Position numbers and translations under genes: made by a program. A DNA stretch of 64,000 bases from Caulobacter sp. SL161. Lineage in GTDB: Bacteria; Pseudomonadota; Alphaproteobacteria; Caulobacterales; Caulobacteraceae. Shown here in pieces: positions 1 through 8,141 of the stretch (position 1 is its first letter; each line of letters starts with the position of its first letter). The DNA lies in the NCBI RefSeq assembly GCF_026672375.1, contig NZ_JAPPRA010000001.1:558001-622000 (forward strand). Reading direction: 5' to 3'. The notes beneath the pieces are model-generated. The model was given only the letters and a program-made list of their open reading frames with translations, was not told where the DNA came from and searched no databases.

Positions 1-738
1 AATGACCGGCACGGTGACGCCCCGCGCACGCAAGCCCTCGATGATCCGAATGTGCGGCTGGGTGACCAGCCGTTCGAACAACGGCTCCGACAGGCCCTCG
101 GCCCAGCTCTCGAACAGCTTCAGCGCCTGAGCGCCGGCGTCAACCTGCATGGCCAGATAGTCGATCGTCGCATCGACCAGAACCTGGATCAGAGCGTCCA
201 GCGTCTCAGCGTTCTGATACGCGAAGGTCCGCGCGCCGCTGCGGTCGCTGGAGCCCTTCTCGATCATGTAGGTCGCCACGGTCCAGGGCGCGCCGGCGAA
301 GCCGATCAGGGCCTTCTCCGGATCAAGCGCCGAACGAACCCGGGTCAGCGTCTCCCCGACCAGCGAAAGGGCCTTACCCGCCTCTCCGGCCTTCTCGGCC
401 ATGGACTCCACGGACGGCATGTCGCCGAGCTTGGGGCCCTCGCCGGCTTCGAACCAGACCTTCTGTCCCAGAGCGCCCGGGATCAGCAGGATGTCCGCAA
501 AGACGATCGAGGCGTCGAAGGGAAACCGCCGCATAGGCTGCAGCGTAACTTCCGCCGCCTTCTCGGGATCAAAGCAGAAGCTGATGAAGTCCGGCGCCGT
601 GGCGCGCACCGCGCGATACTCCGGCAGATACCGGCCCGCCTGGCGCATGAACCACACCGGAGGGTTCGCATGCGACTGGCCTTCCAGCGCGGAGAGAAAC
701 TTCGGTGTCTGCTTTAGGATGGGAGAGGAAGACGTCAT
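1..738 (-). CDS. hemE: Uroporphyrinogen decarboxylase HemE (C-terminus cut by window edge)
   Basis: This gene decarboxylates uroporphyrinogen III to coproporphyrinogen III in heme synthesis, in the cytoplasm. Reading the minus strand from the ATG at 738 gives 246 open codons to the window edge, so the C-terminal third is missing. The N-terminal region carries the family signature WFMRQAGRYLPEYR, which includes the substrate-binding arginines, and further in are the segments FPFDASIVFADIL and IGFAGAPWTVATYM typical of the family. The start lies about 50 bases from two CtrA-type boxes, as expected where the hemE promoter overlaps the Caulobacter origin. I am confident of the identity; only the end is unseen. 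Confidence 0.95.
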   Translation of the reverse strand, partial: MTSSSPILKQTPKFLSALEGQSHANPPVWFMRQAGRYLPEYRAVRATAPDFISFCFDPEKAAEVTLQPMRRFPFDASIVFADILLIPGALGQKVWFEAGEGPKLGDMPSVESMAEKAGEAGKALSLVGETLTRVRSALDPEKALIGFAGAPWTVATYMIEKGSSDRSGARTFAYQNAETLDALIQVLVDATIDYLAMQVDAGAQALKLFESWAEGLSEPLFERLVTQPHIRIIEGLRARGVTVPVI

Positions 739-787
739 GGACCGGGTTAAAGCCCGGCGCGGGCTTCGGCTCAAGCCCGGACGTCCC

Positions 788-802
788 TTAAGATCTTTCT
801 AA
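788..802. promoter_or_regulatory. CtrA-type box a (one mismatch)
   Basis: TTAA, seven bases, then CTAA, one base off the TTAA-N7-TTAA consensus. It sits in the AT-rich left half of the origin, about 50 bases upstream of the hemE start, and would serve both origin repression and control of the hemE-side promoter. Confidence 0.75.
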
Positions 803-808
803 CATATC

Positions 809-823
809 TTAATAAGAAATTAA
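809..823. promoter_or_regulatory. CtrA-type box b
   Basis: An exact TTAA-N7-TTAA match seven bases from box a. The spacing from start of box a to start of box b is 21 bases, two helical turns, so both would face the same side of the helix. Confidence 0.85.
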
Positions 824-930
824 GATTGAAGGAGGGAGCGGAAGGGCAACTGCAAAGTGGGGAAAACGCCTGTGAGGCGAGTGACTCGCACAGCCCGTCC
901 CGGCTTTCCCCCAGGCCTTCCCACATGGGG

Positions 931-945
931 TTAACGATCTGTTAA
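931..945. promoter_or_regulatory. CtrA-type box c
   Basis: An exact TTAA-N7-TTAA match in the middle of the origin. In the C. crescentus origin a CtrA site in this area competes with IHF; I could not identify the IHF site here by eye. Confidence 0.85.
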
Positions 946-978
946 TCATGGGGATGGATGGACAGCGCCTTGAACACC

Positions 979-993
979 TTAATGAATTCTTAA
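979..993. promoter_or_regulatory. CtrA-type box d
   Basis: An exact TTAA-N7-TTAA match whose spacer contains an EcoRI site (GAATTC). It lies 33 bases to the right of box c. Confidence 0.85.
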
Positions 994-1184
994 CGTCCTG
1001 AGACGCGACAGCGACCTCTGACCGGACTCGTTCCGCGTCTTTGGACAATCGGGATTCAGACTTCGGGGGATGCGGCGCAGGCTTGGGGATGATAGGCGAG
1101 CAATGCGACCGTTGATCACAGCGGCGCCGTGTCACGACGCTCCAGGGGCCGTTCGGCGCCCGAGCGTCCCCAGAGGCAGGGCAA

Positions 1185-2091
1185 GTGGTTAAGCAACCGT
1201 TAACGGATGATCCACAGGAGAGTCTGGCGCAGGGCGAGAGCGAAAGGCTGCCGCCACGCTTCGCCACCTACTTCCATATACACCTGGTTTCAGACTCCAC
1301 CGGCGAGACGCTGAATGCGATGGCGCGGGCGGTCTGCGCGCGGTTCACCGACATCCTGCCGATCGAGCACATCTATGCGCTGGTGCGGTCGACCCGGCAG
1401 TTGGATCGCGCTCTGGAAGAGATCGCCGGTGCGCCGGGTGTGGTGATGCACACGATCGTTGACCCCGGCCTTCGCGCTGCGCTCGAGGAAGGCTGCCGCA
1501 AGCTGGAAATGCCGTGCATCGCCGCGCTGGATCCGGTGATCAGCGCCATGTCCCGTTATCTGGGCGCGCGGATCTCGACCCGGGTCGGCGCCCAGCACGC
1601 CCTGACCAATGACTATTTCGACCGCATCGAGGCGCTGGACTACGCCATCGCCCACGATGACGGCCAGGGCGGACAGGATCTGACCCAGGCCGACGTCATT
1701 CTGGTGGGCGTGTCACGGACCTCCAAGACTCCCACCTGCATCTATCTGGCGCATCGAGGCGTGCGCGCCGCCAATGTGCCGCTGGTCCCGGGCCGCCCGC
1801 CGCCTCCTGAGCTGTTCGAGCTGAAGAACACCTTGATCGTCGGCCTGATCACCTCGCCGGATCGGTTGATCCAGATCCGTCGCAATCGCCTGCTCTCTCT
1901 GAAAGAGAACCGCGAGAGCGACTATGTCGACGCCGACGCGGTGCGTCAGGAGATCATCGCTGCGCGCCGCCTGTTCGAGCGCCAGAACTGGCCGGTCATC
2001 GACATCACCCGTCGGTCGGTCGAGGAGACGGCGGCGGCGGTGATCAATCTGCTGTCCGGAGGACGGGGGCAAGGTCGAGGTCCTGGGATGA
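1185..2091 (+). CDS. ppsR: PpsR-type regulatory kinase/pyrophosphorylase (DUF299), reading fused to maf by one extra G
   Basis: This cytoplasmic protein family phosphorylates and dephosphorylates PEP synthase or pyruvate phosphate dikinase. The conserved domain starts at about residue 27 with FHIHLVSDSTGETLNAMA and includes the nucleotide-binding loop VGVSRTSKTPT. The start is uncertain: the GTG at 1185 lies in the origin. As given, the frame runs straight through into maf as one 500-residue product. Removing one G from the five-G run at 2065-2069 makes the end read GGRGKVEVLG followed by TGA at 2089-2091, which overlaps the maf ATG by four bases (ATGA), the same arrangement as at the maf/aroE border. 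I infer two separate genes and a one-base error or mutation. Confidence 0.88.
1189..1203. promoter_or_regulatory. CtrA-type box e, overlapping the proposed ppsR start
   Basis: An exact TTAA-N7-TTAA match that begins four bases after the first base of the proposed GTG start of ppsR and ends five bases before the DnaA-type box. The origin's right edge therefore reaches into the first codons of the adjacent gene, or that gene starts further in. Confidence 0.85.
1208..1216 (+). promoter_or_regulatory. DnaA box (G-box-like)
   Basis: TGATCCACA differs at two positions (TG for TT, ATC alignment kept) from the E. coli consensus TTATCCACA and resembles the moderate-affinity G-type boxes reported for the Caulobacter origin. 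It is immediately right of CtrA box e, so CtrA binding could hinder DnaA here. Confidence 0.7.
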
Positions 2092-2687
2092 GCCTCACCC
2101 CTGTTACGCTCGCGTCCCAGAGCTCGGCGCGTCAGATGATCCTGAAGAACGCCGGCGTCCTCTTCGAGGCCGTCAGCCCCGGGGTCGATGAGGACACCGC
2201 CAAGGCTGGACTCCTGGCCGAGGACGTTACGCCGCGCGACGTCGCCGACGCCCTGGCCGAGATGAAGGCCGTCAAGGTCTCGACCAAACGGCAAGGCCTG
2301 GTGATCGGCGCTGATCAAACCCTCGACCTGAAGGGGCGCCTGATCGACAAGGCCGGTTCGCTGGACGAAGCTCGCGCCCGCCTCCTTGAGCTGCGCGGAA
2401 CGACCCATAAACTTCACTCGGCTGTGGTCGTGGCGCGGGACGGCCGGCCGATCTGGCGGATCGTCGAGAGCGCCAAGCTGTCGGTGCGTCCGTTCAGCGA
2501 CGCCTGGCTCGACCGCTATATAGAGCGTCGCGGCGAGGCCTTGCTCTGGTCGGTCGGTTGTTATGAGCTGGAGAGCGAGGGCGTCCAGCTGTTCGACAAG
2601 ATCGAGGGCGACTATTTCACCATCCTGGGCCTGCCTCTGGTCGGCTTGCTGGATTTCCTGCGTCTTCATGGAGCCCTGACCGTATGA
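2088..2687 (+). CDS. maf: Maf-family nucleotide pyrophosphatase
   Basis: Maf proteins hydrolyse non-canonical or modified nucleoside triphosphates to monophosphates. The 199-residue product begins [15 protein letters not shown], the family's conserved N-terminal strand and basic loop, and has GADQTL in place of the usual GADT-V motif and a central [13 protein letters not shown] stretch like the family's RGxxHxVxT region. The ATG at 2088 is preferred because length and N-terminus fit the family, although the sequence as given has no stop separating it from ppsR. The end overlaps the aroE ATG at 2684 by four bases, suggesting translational coupling. Confidence 0.88.
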   Translation: MSLTPVTLASQSSARQMILKNAGVLFEAVSPGVDEDTAKAGLLAEDVTPRDVADALAEMKAVKVSTKRQGLVIGADQTLDLKGRLIDKAGSLDEARARLLELRGTTHKLHSAVVVARDGRPIWRIVESAKLSVRPFSDAWLDRYIERRGEALLWSVGCYELESEGVQLFDKIEGDYFTILGLPLVGLLDFLRLHGALTV

Positions 2688-3540
2688 CCAACGCCATCAC
2701 GGGCGCGGCCATTGTCGGCGGCGTCTGCGGTCAGCCGATCAAGCATTCGATGAGCCCGGTGATCCACAACGCCTGGATCGCAGCGGCCGGCCTCGACGCG
2801 GCCTATGTGCCCTTCGCCCCTGCTGCGGATCGGTTCGAGACCTTTGTCGATGGTTTGCGTGGCGGTGCGGTGCGCGGGCTCAACGTCACCATTCCCTTTA
2901 AGGAACGGGCGCTGGCCGTCGCCGACACCGCCAGCGATCTGGCGCGGATGGCCGGGGCGGCCAATCTGTTGGTGTTCAATGACGACGGCAGCGTCCATGC
3001 CGACAATACCGACGGCCCGGGCCTGCTGGGCGCCATCGCGATCCAGGCGCCTGGCTTCGACGTCACGGCCGCACCGGTGGTCATTCTCGGCGCCGGCGGC
3101 GCGGCCCGGGGGCGGTCGCGGCCCTGCTGCTGGCCGGCGCGCCGCGCATAGCTGTCGTCAACCGCACCGTCGCACGCGCCCAGGAGCTGGCCGACACGTT
3201 CGGACAGAAGGTCGTGGCCAAGGGCGAAGACGCCCTCCCCGCTCTGCTGCCGGAAGCCGGATTGATCATCAACGCGACCTCGCTGGGTCTGGGCGGCGGC
3301 GCTGGGCCGTCAGCCGACCTGACCCTGACCCCAAAGACCGCCGTCGTGATGGACATGGTCTACAAGCCGCTGCGGACAGTGTTCCTGCGCCGGGCCGAGG
3401 CCGCCGGTCGCCGTACGGTGGACGGGCTGGAGATGCTGCTGCGTCAGGCGATCCCCAGCTTCGAAACCATCTATGGCCAGGCCCCCTCCCCTTCGGTCGA
3501 CATTCGGGTGCTGGCGCTGAAGCGGCTGGGCGAGGTCTGA
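2684..3540 (+). pseudogene. aroE: Shikimate dehydrogenase AroE, broken by a one-base deletion
   Basis: AroE reduces 3-dehydroshikimate to shikimate with NADPH in aromatic amino-acid synthesis. The first part shows [14 protein letters not shown] (shikimate binding), LNVTIPFKE (catalytic lysine) and ADNTDGPG (catalytic aspartate), then the NADP loop GAGGAARG. Directly after it the frame shifts and stops at 3151. Adding one G to the five-G run at 3108-3112 restores [16 protein letters not shown] and joins the rest (INATSLGLGG, MVYKPLRT) through 3540, for about 285 residues, the normal size. It is either a sequencing homopolymer error or a true frameshift. A real loss would demand aromatic amino acids or a second enzyme, so an error seems likelier. 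Confidence 0.9.
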
Positions 3541-3541
3541 C

Positions 3542-4141
3542 ATGTTGATCCTTGGGCTGACCGGTTCGATCGGCATGGGCAAGTCGACGACCTCCAAGAT
3601 GTTCCAGGACGAAGGCGTGCCCGTTTATGACGCCGACGCCGCCGTCCACGCCCTTTACGCTTCAGGCGGAGCCGCCGTGGGGCCGGTTGAGGCCGCCTTT
3701 CCCGGCGTCGTTGTGAACGGGGCGATCGACCGGGCCAAACTCAGCGCCCAGGTCGTTGGAAACTCCGAGGCGCTCGCCAAGCTGGAGGCGATCGTCCACC
3801 CGCTGGTGGGCGCCCACCGCATCGGTTTCTTTGAGCAGGCCAAGGCCGAGGGGCATGAAATTGTCGTGCTCGACATCCCGCTGCTGTTCGAAACGGGCGG
3901 CGAAAAGCGGGTCGACAAGGTGGTGGTGGTGTCGGCCCCCGCCGAGGTGCAGCGCGAGCGGGTCCTGGCCCGCCCGGAGATGACGCCGGAGAAGTTCGAG
4001 GCCATCCTGGCCCGGCAGACGCCGGACGCCGACAAGCGCGCGCGCGCCGATTTCGTGATCGACACAGGGCAAGGCCTAGACCACGCGCGCCGGCAGGTCC
4101 GCGACCTTCTGACTCTGTTGAGAACCGACCGCTCGGCTTGA
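3542..4141 (+). CDS. coaE: Dephospho-CoA kinase
   Basis: CoaE phosphorylates dephospho-CoA at the 3' hydroxyl of ribose, the last step of coenzyme A synthesis. The 199-residue product starts with the P-loop [12 protein letters not shown], followed by the conserved DADAAVH segment and the LDIPLLFE motif. The ATG at 3542 lies two bases after the aroE stop, consistent with one operon running from ppsR through dnaQ. Length and motifs are normal for the family. Confidence 0.95.
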   Translation: MLILGLTGSIGMGKSTTSKMFQDEGVPVYDADAAVHALYASGGAAVGPVEAAFPGVVVNGAIDRAKLSAQVVGNSEALAKLEAIVHPLVGAHRIGFFEQAKAEGHEIVVLDIPLLFETGGEKRVDKVVVVSAPAEVQRERVLARPEMTPEKFEAILARQTPDADKRARADFVIDTGQGLDHARRQVRDLLTLLRTDRSA

Positions 4142-4172
4142 AGCCGACCGCGAACGGCTTCATGGAAGAGCC

Positions 4173-4886
4173 ATGGCCCGCGAGATCATCCTCGATACCG
4201 AAACGACCGGCTTCGATCCGAAGACCGGTGACCGCCTGGTCGAAATCGGCTGCATCGAGGTGGTCGACTTCATGCCGACCGGCCGCTCGTTCCACGAGTA
4301 CTGTGACCCGCTGCGCGACATGCCCGCCGAGGCCGAGAAGGTTCACGGGCTGTCCAGCGCCTTCCTGACCGGCAAGCCGAAGTTCCACGAGATCGCCGAT
4401 CGCTTCCTGGATTTTGTCGGCGACAGCGTCGTGGTGGCCCACAACGCCGCCTTCGACCGTCAGTTCGTCAATTTCGAGCTGGAGAAATGCGGCAAGGCCC
4501 CGATCCACGAAGAGCGCTGGGTCGACACCCTGGCCATGGCCAAGAAGCGCTTCCCGGGCATGTACAACTCGCTCGACGCGCTCTGTAAGCGGTTCAAGAT
4601 CAGCCTGGAGAGCCGCGACAAGCACGGCGCCCTGATCGACGCCCACCTGCTGGCCGAGGTTTATCTGGAACTTCAGGGCGGCAAGGAACGCGCCCTTGAA
4701 CTGACCCATTCGACAGGGGTCATGGCGGTCTCCACCGCGATCCAGGGCGTCTATGCCGCACGGTCACGCCCCCTGGCGCCCCGCTCCACGGACGCCGAGC
4801 GCGAGATCCACGCCGCCTGGGTTCGCAAGAACCTCAAGGACAAGGCGCTCTGGATCCAGTTCGGTGTGGTCGCTGCCGAAGCCTAG
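4173..4886 (+). CDS. dnaQ: DNA polymerase III epsilon subunit (3'-5' proofreading exonuclease)
   Basis: DnaQ proofreads for the replicative polymerase. The 237-residue product shows the three exonuclease motifs of the DEDDh family: ExoI ILDTETTGFDP near residue 6, ExoII HNAAFDRQFVN near residue 90, and ExoIII HGALIDAHLLAEVY near residue 150, with the catalytic histidine and aspartate. The C-terminal tail, which binds the polymerase alpha subunit in this family, is present. It follows coaE by 31 bases and fits the replication-rich context beside the origin. Confidence 0.95.
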   Translation: MAREIILDTETTGFDPKTGDRLVEIGCIEVVDFMPTGRSFHEYCDPLRDMPAEAEKVHGLSSAFLTGKPKFHEIADRFLDFVGDSVVVAHNAAFDRQFVNFELEKCGKAPIHEERWVDTLAMAKKRFPGMYNSLDALCKRFKISLESRDKHGALIDAHLLAEVYLELQGGKERALELTHSTGVMAVSTAIQGVYAARSRPLAPRSTDAEREIHAAWVRKNLKDKALWIQFGVVAAEA

Positions 4887-4993
4887 GCGCTCTCGCCATC
4901 TGGCCCCGGCCCCGGCTGGTCTGTAAAAGCCAGAGGGACTCCCCAACGCGACAGCCCTCTCTATAACTGCGCCGGCTCAAGCAGGAGAATGTA

Positions 4994-5782
4994 ATGGCCC
5001 AGTTCCAGACCCTGATCGTCGAGGCGCCGGAAAGCGCGCCGGGCGTCACCCTGATCCGCCTGAACCGGCCCGAGGCGCTCAACGCGCTCAACACCGCCCT
5101 GCTTGGCGAACTGGCTCAGGCCCTGGCGGCGGCGCAGGCCGACGACAGCGTGGGCTGCATCGTGCTGACCGGTTCGGCCAAGGCCTTCGCCGCCGGCGCC
5201 GACATCAAGGAGATGTCGGACAAGACCTATGCGCAGATGTTCAAGGCCGACTTCTTCACGGCCGGCGCCCGGGCGATCGAACAGTGCCGCAAGCCGATCA
5301 TCGCCGCCGTCGCGGGCTACGCCCTGGGCGGCGGCTGCGAGCTGGCGATGATGTGCGACTTCATCCTGGCCGCCGACACCGCCAAGTTTGGCCAGCCCGA
5401 GATCAATCTGGGCGTGGCGCCCGGCATCGGCGGCACCCAGCGCCTGACCCGCTTTGTCGGCAAGTCCAAGGCCATGGACATGATCCTGACCGGCCGGATG
5501 ATGGGCGCGGAGGAAGCCGAGCGCTCGGGTCTGGTGTCGCGGGTCTTCCCCGCCGACAGCCTGGTCGACGAGACCCTGGCGATCGCCTCCAAGATCGCCA
5601 GCCAATCGCCGCTGGCCGTGGCGATGAACAAGGAACTGGTCGAAGCCGCGTATGAGACGACCCTGACGACCGGCGTCGCGCTGGAGCGCCGGCTGTTCCA
5701 TTCGCTGTTTGCGTTCGAGGATCAGAAGGAAGGCATGACAGCCTTCGTCGAGAAGCGTAAACCCCTGTTCAAGGGCGCGTGA
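4994..5782 (+). CDS. Enoyl-CoA hydratase
   Basis: This crotonase-fold enzyme most likely hydrates trans-2-enoyl-CoA to 3-hydroxyacyl-CoA in beta-oxidation. Of its 262 residues, [13 protein letters not shown] near residue 20 is the typical N-terminal motif. [11 protein letters not shown] forms the first part of the oxyanion hole, [16 protein letters not shown] carries the first catalytic glutamate, and [15 protein letters not shown] carries the second. Both glutamates being present favours a true hydratase over an isomerase. A GGAGA ribosome-binding site precedes the ATG. Substrate chain length cannot be told from sequence. Confidence 0.92.
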   Translation: MAQFQTLIVEAPESAPGVTLIRLNRPEALNALNTALLGELAQALAAAQADDSVGCIVLTGSAKAFAAGADIKEMSDKTYAQMFKADFFTAGARAIEQCRKPIIAAVAGYALGGGCELAMMCDFILAADTAKFGQPEINLGVAPGIGGTQRLTRFVGKSKAMDMILTGRMMGAEEAERSGLVSRVFPADSLVDETLAIASKIASQSPLAVAMNKELVEAAYETTLTTGVALERRLFHSLFAFEDQKEGMTAFVEKRKPLFKGA

Positions 5783-5837
5783 TCCGGATCGGAAGCGATG
5801 ACGGCGAAGCGGCCTCGGGAATCCTGCCTGTGGACCG

Positions 5838-5866
5838 TTGACCCCAGCCAGCGCTTCCCGTATATC
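5838..5866 (+). promoter_or_regulatory. Candidate housekeeping promoter of rpsT
   Basis: TTGACC at 5838-5843 and TATATC at 5861-5866 are separated by 17 bases, a classic housekeeping spacing, about 65 bases upstream of the rpsT start. This is a visual match only. Confidence 0.45.
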
Positions 5867-5931
5867 CGCGCGCTCACATTTCCACCTGCTTCGCGGCCGC
5901 CCGCGCGGCTGTCCGTTTGAAGGTCCGACCT

Positions 5932-6207
5932 ATGGCCAATAATCCCGGCGCCAAGAAAGCGATCCGCAAGATCGCTCGCCGCACCGAAGTCAACACCGCT
6001 CGCCGCTCGCGCGTTCGCACCTTCCTGCGCAAGTTTGAAGACGCGATCGCCAAGGGTGATGTCGCCGTCGCCAAGGCGGCTTTCGTGGAAGCTCAATCCG
6101 AGCTGATGCGCGCCGTCTCCAAGGGCGTGGTTCACCCCAACACGGGCTCGCGCAAGGTCTCGCGCCTGGCCGCCCGCCTGAAGAAGCTGGACAAGGCTGC
6201 GGCCTAG
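5932..6207 (+). CDS. rpsT: 30S ribosomal protein S20
   Basis: S20 binds 16S rRNA early in 30S assembly. The product of 91 residues from the ATG at 5932 begins [16 protein letters not shown] and is rich in lysine, arginine and alanine, with the conserved [16 protein letters not shown] near the C-terminus. An upstream in-frame start would add five residues not seen in the family, so 5932 is preferred. The location just before dnaA is typical of Caulobacter and related genera. Confidence 0.95.
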   Translation: MANNPGAKKAIRKIARRTEVNTARRSRVRTFLRKFEDAIAKGDVAVAKAAFVEAQSELMRAVSKGVVHPNTGSRKVSRLAARLKKLDKAAA

Positions 6208-6210
6208 TCA

Positions 6211-6245
6211 AGATTCTAGACGAACCGCGTTCGTCTAATCTTTTC
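6211..6245 (+). terminator. Rho-independent-type hairpin after rpsT
   Basis: AGACGAAC (6218-6225) pairs perfectly with GTTCGTCT (6229-6236) across a three-base loop. AGATT/AATCT extends the stem past a two-base bulge, and TCTTTTC follows. It begins three bases after the rpsT stop codon. A CcrM site GATTC (6212-6216) is in the stem. Confidence 0.7.
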
Positions 6246-6259
6246 AAATATTTACAAAG

Positions 6260-6290
6260 GCCGATCAGGGCAACCTGGTCGGCTTTTGCT
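6260..6290 (+). terminator. Second terminator after rpsT
   Basis: GCCGATCAGG (6260-6269) and CCTGGTCGGC (6274-6283) form a ten-pair stem (one G-U) closed by the tetraloop GCAA and followed by TTTTGCTTT. With the preceding hairpin it makes a tandem terminator that insulates dnaA. Confidence 0.8.
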
Positions 6291-6418
6291 TTGAATCCAA
6301 CGCTCTATTTCTAGTGTTGCAATCTGTGATCTGAGTAGTCGGTCACGCTATTCCCTTGCGGGGCGAGGGCCTCTCGCGAGTCAACAGAAATATCCGCGAT
6401 CGGACGCAAGTTTTCCGT

Positions 6419-6446
6419 TTGACCGGCCCCCTCCGCTGGCTAGTTT
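6419..6446 (+). promoter_or_regulatory. dnaA promoter (Caulobacter sigma-73 type)
   Basis: TTGACCG at 6419-6425, 13 bases, then GCTAGTTT at 6439-6446 fits the Caulobacter housekeeping consensus TTGACGS-N10-14-GCTANAWC. Transcription would begin near 6453, giving a leader of about 155 bases before the dnaA ATG. A CcrM site GAGTC at 6378-6382 lies upstream, in keeping with the known dependence of Caulobacter dnaA transcription on methylation state. Confidence 0.7.
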
Positions 6447-6607
6447 AAGGGTCTCAACGCTCTTCCAGTCTTGGACGAAACAAGGCGGCGGCGGACCCAT
6501 CGTGTTCGCCGAGTAAGAACCTGTGTGCGTTGAGAAAAACGGTCGCGCGCCATGGGGGGCGGCGGCTGATGGATGCGGCGATTGTTTTTGTGCAAGGCGG
6601 TGGACGA
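6447..6607 (+). other. Long 5' leader of dnaA
   Basis: The interval from the likely transcription start to the ATG at 6608 holds no gene. In Caulobacter the dnaA leader is known to hold translation down during starvation. An in-frame upstream GTG/TTG could extend DnaA by up to 26 residues, but that extension is outside the known protein. The region upstream (6291-6418) shows no gene or strong structure to me. Confidence 0.55.
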
Positions 6608-8080
6608 ATGACCATGAAGGGCGGGGTTGCCAGCCAGGACTTCTCGGCGGCGATCGCGACGGCTTGTGAGCCGGCGGCGAACGTCTGGTCGAAGGTTTGT
6701 GTGGCTTTGAAGCGTGAGCTGGGTGACGCGGCCTTCGGGTCGTGGATCGCGCCGGCCATGCTGCGCGAAGCCGCCACCGGCGATGTCGTCCTCGTGACGT
6801 CGACGGGCATCGCCCGCGACTGGATTCGCCGCAGCGCGTGGCGCCGGATCGGCGAACTCTGGGCCGCCCATGATGCGACAGGTCGTCGCATCGACCTGAA
6901 GTCGCGCCTCGAGTTCGAAGCGGCGGCCGGCGCCTATGTCGAGGCGACCCCCAAGGCTGTCGCCGCCGAACCGATCGAGATTGTCCTGCCCGTCTCCACT
7001 GACGCGCCGACGGTGGTCGCGCCTAGCGCCAAGTCGCCCCGCACCCAAGGCCTGCAGGAGCGCTTTACCTTCGAGACCTTCGTCCCGGGTCCCGCCAACG
7101 AGTTCGCGCACGCTGTGGCGCGTCGGATCGCCAACTGGGCGGATGGTCACTTCAATCCTGTGCTGTTCCACGGTCCCTATGGTTTCGGCAAGACGCACCT
7201 GCTGAACGCCCTGGCCTGGGAGGCCATGCGCAACGCCCCGGAAAAGCGCGTGGTCTATCTGACCGCCGAGCGCTTCCTGTCGACCTTCGTGCGCGCCGTG
7301 ATGGATCGCCAGACCGCGGCCTTCAAGGAAGAGCTGCGCGCCGCTGATCTTCTGATCATCGATGACGTGCACTTTATCGCCGGCAAGCAGTCGACCCAGG
7401 AAGAGCTGTTCCACACCCTGACCGCGCTGGTCGGGGAGGGCGGCCGTGTCGTGTTCTCGGCCGACCGTCCGCCGTCTGCCATGACCGAGATGGACGCCCA
7501 TCTGCGCTCGCATCTGTCGGCGGGTCTGGTCTGCGGTCTCGAGCCTGCGGATCGTAACCTCCGTCTCGGCATCCTCGAGCGCAAGATCCAGACCCTGGGC
7601 GCGGCCCACGGCTTTGAACCCAGCATGCGCCCTGAGGTCATGCAGTTCCTCGCTGACCGTTTCACCGACAGCGTCCGCGAGCTGGAGGGCGCGCTAAACA
7701 CCTTGTCGGCTCGCGCCGGCGAGGGCCTGTCGCGCATGACCCTGGATGAGGTGCAGGCGATCCTGCGTCCCCACCTGCGGTCGGGCGAGAAGCGCATCAC
7801 CATCGACGATATCCAGAAGGCCACCGCCGAGCATTACGGCATGAAGCAGGCCGATCTGCTCAGCGAGCGCCGCAACCGCGCCGTAGCGCGCCCGCGTCAG
7901 GCCGCCATGTGGCTGGCCAAGCAGCTGACCACCCGTTCGCTGCCGGACATCGGCCGTCGCTTCGGTGGTCGCGATCACACTACCGTCCTGCACGCCGTCC
8001 GTCGGATCGAGGCCTTGCGCGCCGAGGACAGCGCGCTTAGCCACGATCTGGAGACGCTGACGCGCAAGCTGCGGGGCTAG
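6608..8080 (+). CDS. dnaA: Replication initiator DnaA
   Basis: DnaA is the AAA+ ATPase that opens the origin and also acts as a transcription factor in Caulobacter. From ATG 6608 it has 490 residues, the length I know for Caulobacter DnaA. Domain I is at about 20-90, the variable linker follows, then the AAA+ core with Walker A GPYGFGKTHL, Walker B LLIIDDVHFIAGK and sensor 2 arginine in DSVRELEGALN. The DNA-binding domain has the DnaA signature RFGGRDHTTVLHAVRRIE. Walker A reads GPYGFGKT rather than the common GGVGLGKT. It lies about 5.4 kb from the origin and is followed by a strong terminator. Confidence 0.97.
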   Translation: MTMKGGVASQDFSAAIATACEPAANVWSKVCVALKRELGDAAFGSWIAPAMLREAATGDVVLVTSTGIARDWIRRSAWRRIGELWAAHDATGRRIDLKSRLEFEAAAGAYVEATPKAVAAEPIEIVLPVSTDAPTVVAPSAKSPRTQGLQERFTFETFVPGPANEFAHAVARRIANWADGHFNPVLFHGPYGFGKTHLLNALAWEAMRNAPEKRVVYLTAERFLSTFVRAVMDRQTAAFKEELRAADLLIIDDVHFIAGKQSTQEELFHTLTALVGEGGRVVFSADRPPSAMTEMDAHLRSHLSAGLVCGLEPADRNLRLGILERKIQTLGAAHGFEPSMRPEVMQFLADRFTDSVRELEGALNTLSARAGEGLSRMTLDEVQAILRPHLRSGEKRITIDDIQKATAEHYGMKQADLLSERRNRAVARPRQAAMWLAKQLTTRSLPDIGRRFGGRDHTTVLHAVRRIEALRAEDSALSHDLETLTRKLRG

Positions 8081-8105
8081 CGGAACAATACTGCAGGATT
8101 GAAGA

Positions 8106-8136
8106 GGGTCGTTCTGGAGACAGGACGGCCCTTTTG
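8106..8136 (+). terminator. dnaA terminator
   Basis: GGGTCGTTCTG (8106-8116) pairs with CAGGACGGCCC (8121-8131) with two G-U pairs, loop GAGA, then TTTT. The G-U pairs favour function on the plus strand, so it ends dnaA and not the converging alkB. Confidence 0.8.
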
Positions 8137-8141
8137 GTTTT

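Larger units (their letters stand above)
739..1184. other. Chromosomal replication origin (Cori), gene-free
   Basis: This gene-free stretch between hemE and ppsR matches the position and design of the Caulobacter origin. It has an AT-rich segment at about 788-830, two CtrA-type boxes there, two more in the middle (931-945, 979-993) and a fifth just past the right edge (1189-1203). A DnaA-type 9-mer follows at 1208-1216. GANTC sites for the CcrM methylase lie at 883-887, 1025-1029, 1053-1057 and 1220-1224. CtrA is known to block initiation by binding such boxes, while DnaA opens the AT-rich part. I could not confidently place the weak DnaA boxes or an IHF site by eye. Confidence 0.93.

Noticed and set aside
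1185..2687. A novel PpsR-Maf bifunctional fusion protein
   Set aside because: Removing one G from a homopolymer gives two normal genes with a four-base overlap, a simpler explanation.
6530..6607. A 26-residue N-terminal extension of DnaA
   Set aside because: The ATG at 6608 gives the known Caulobacter length, and the upstream part falls in the regulated leader.
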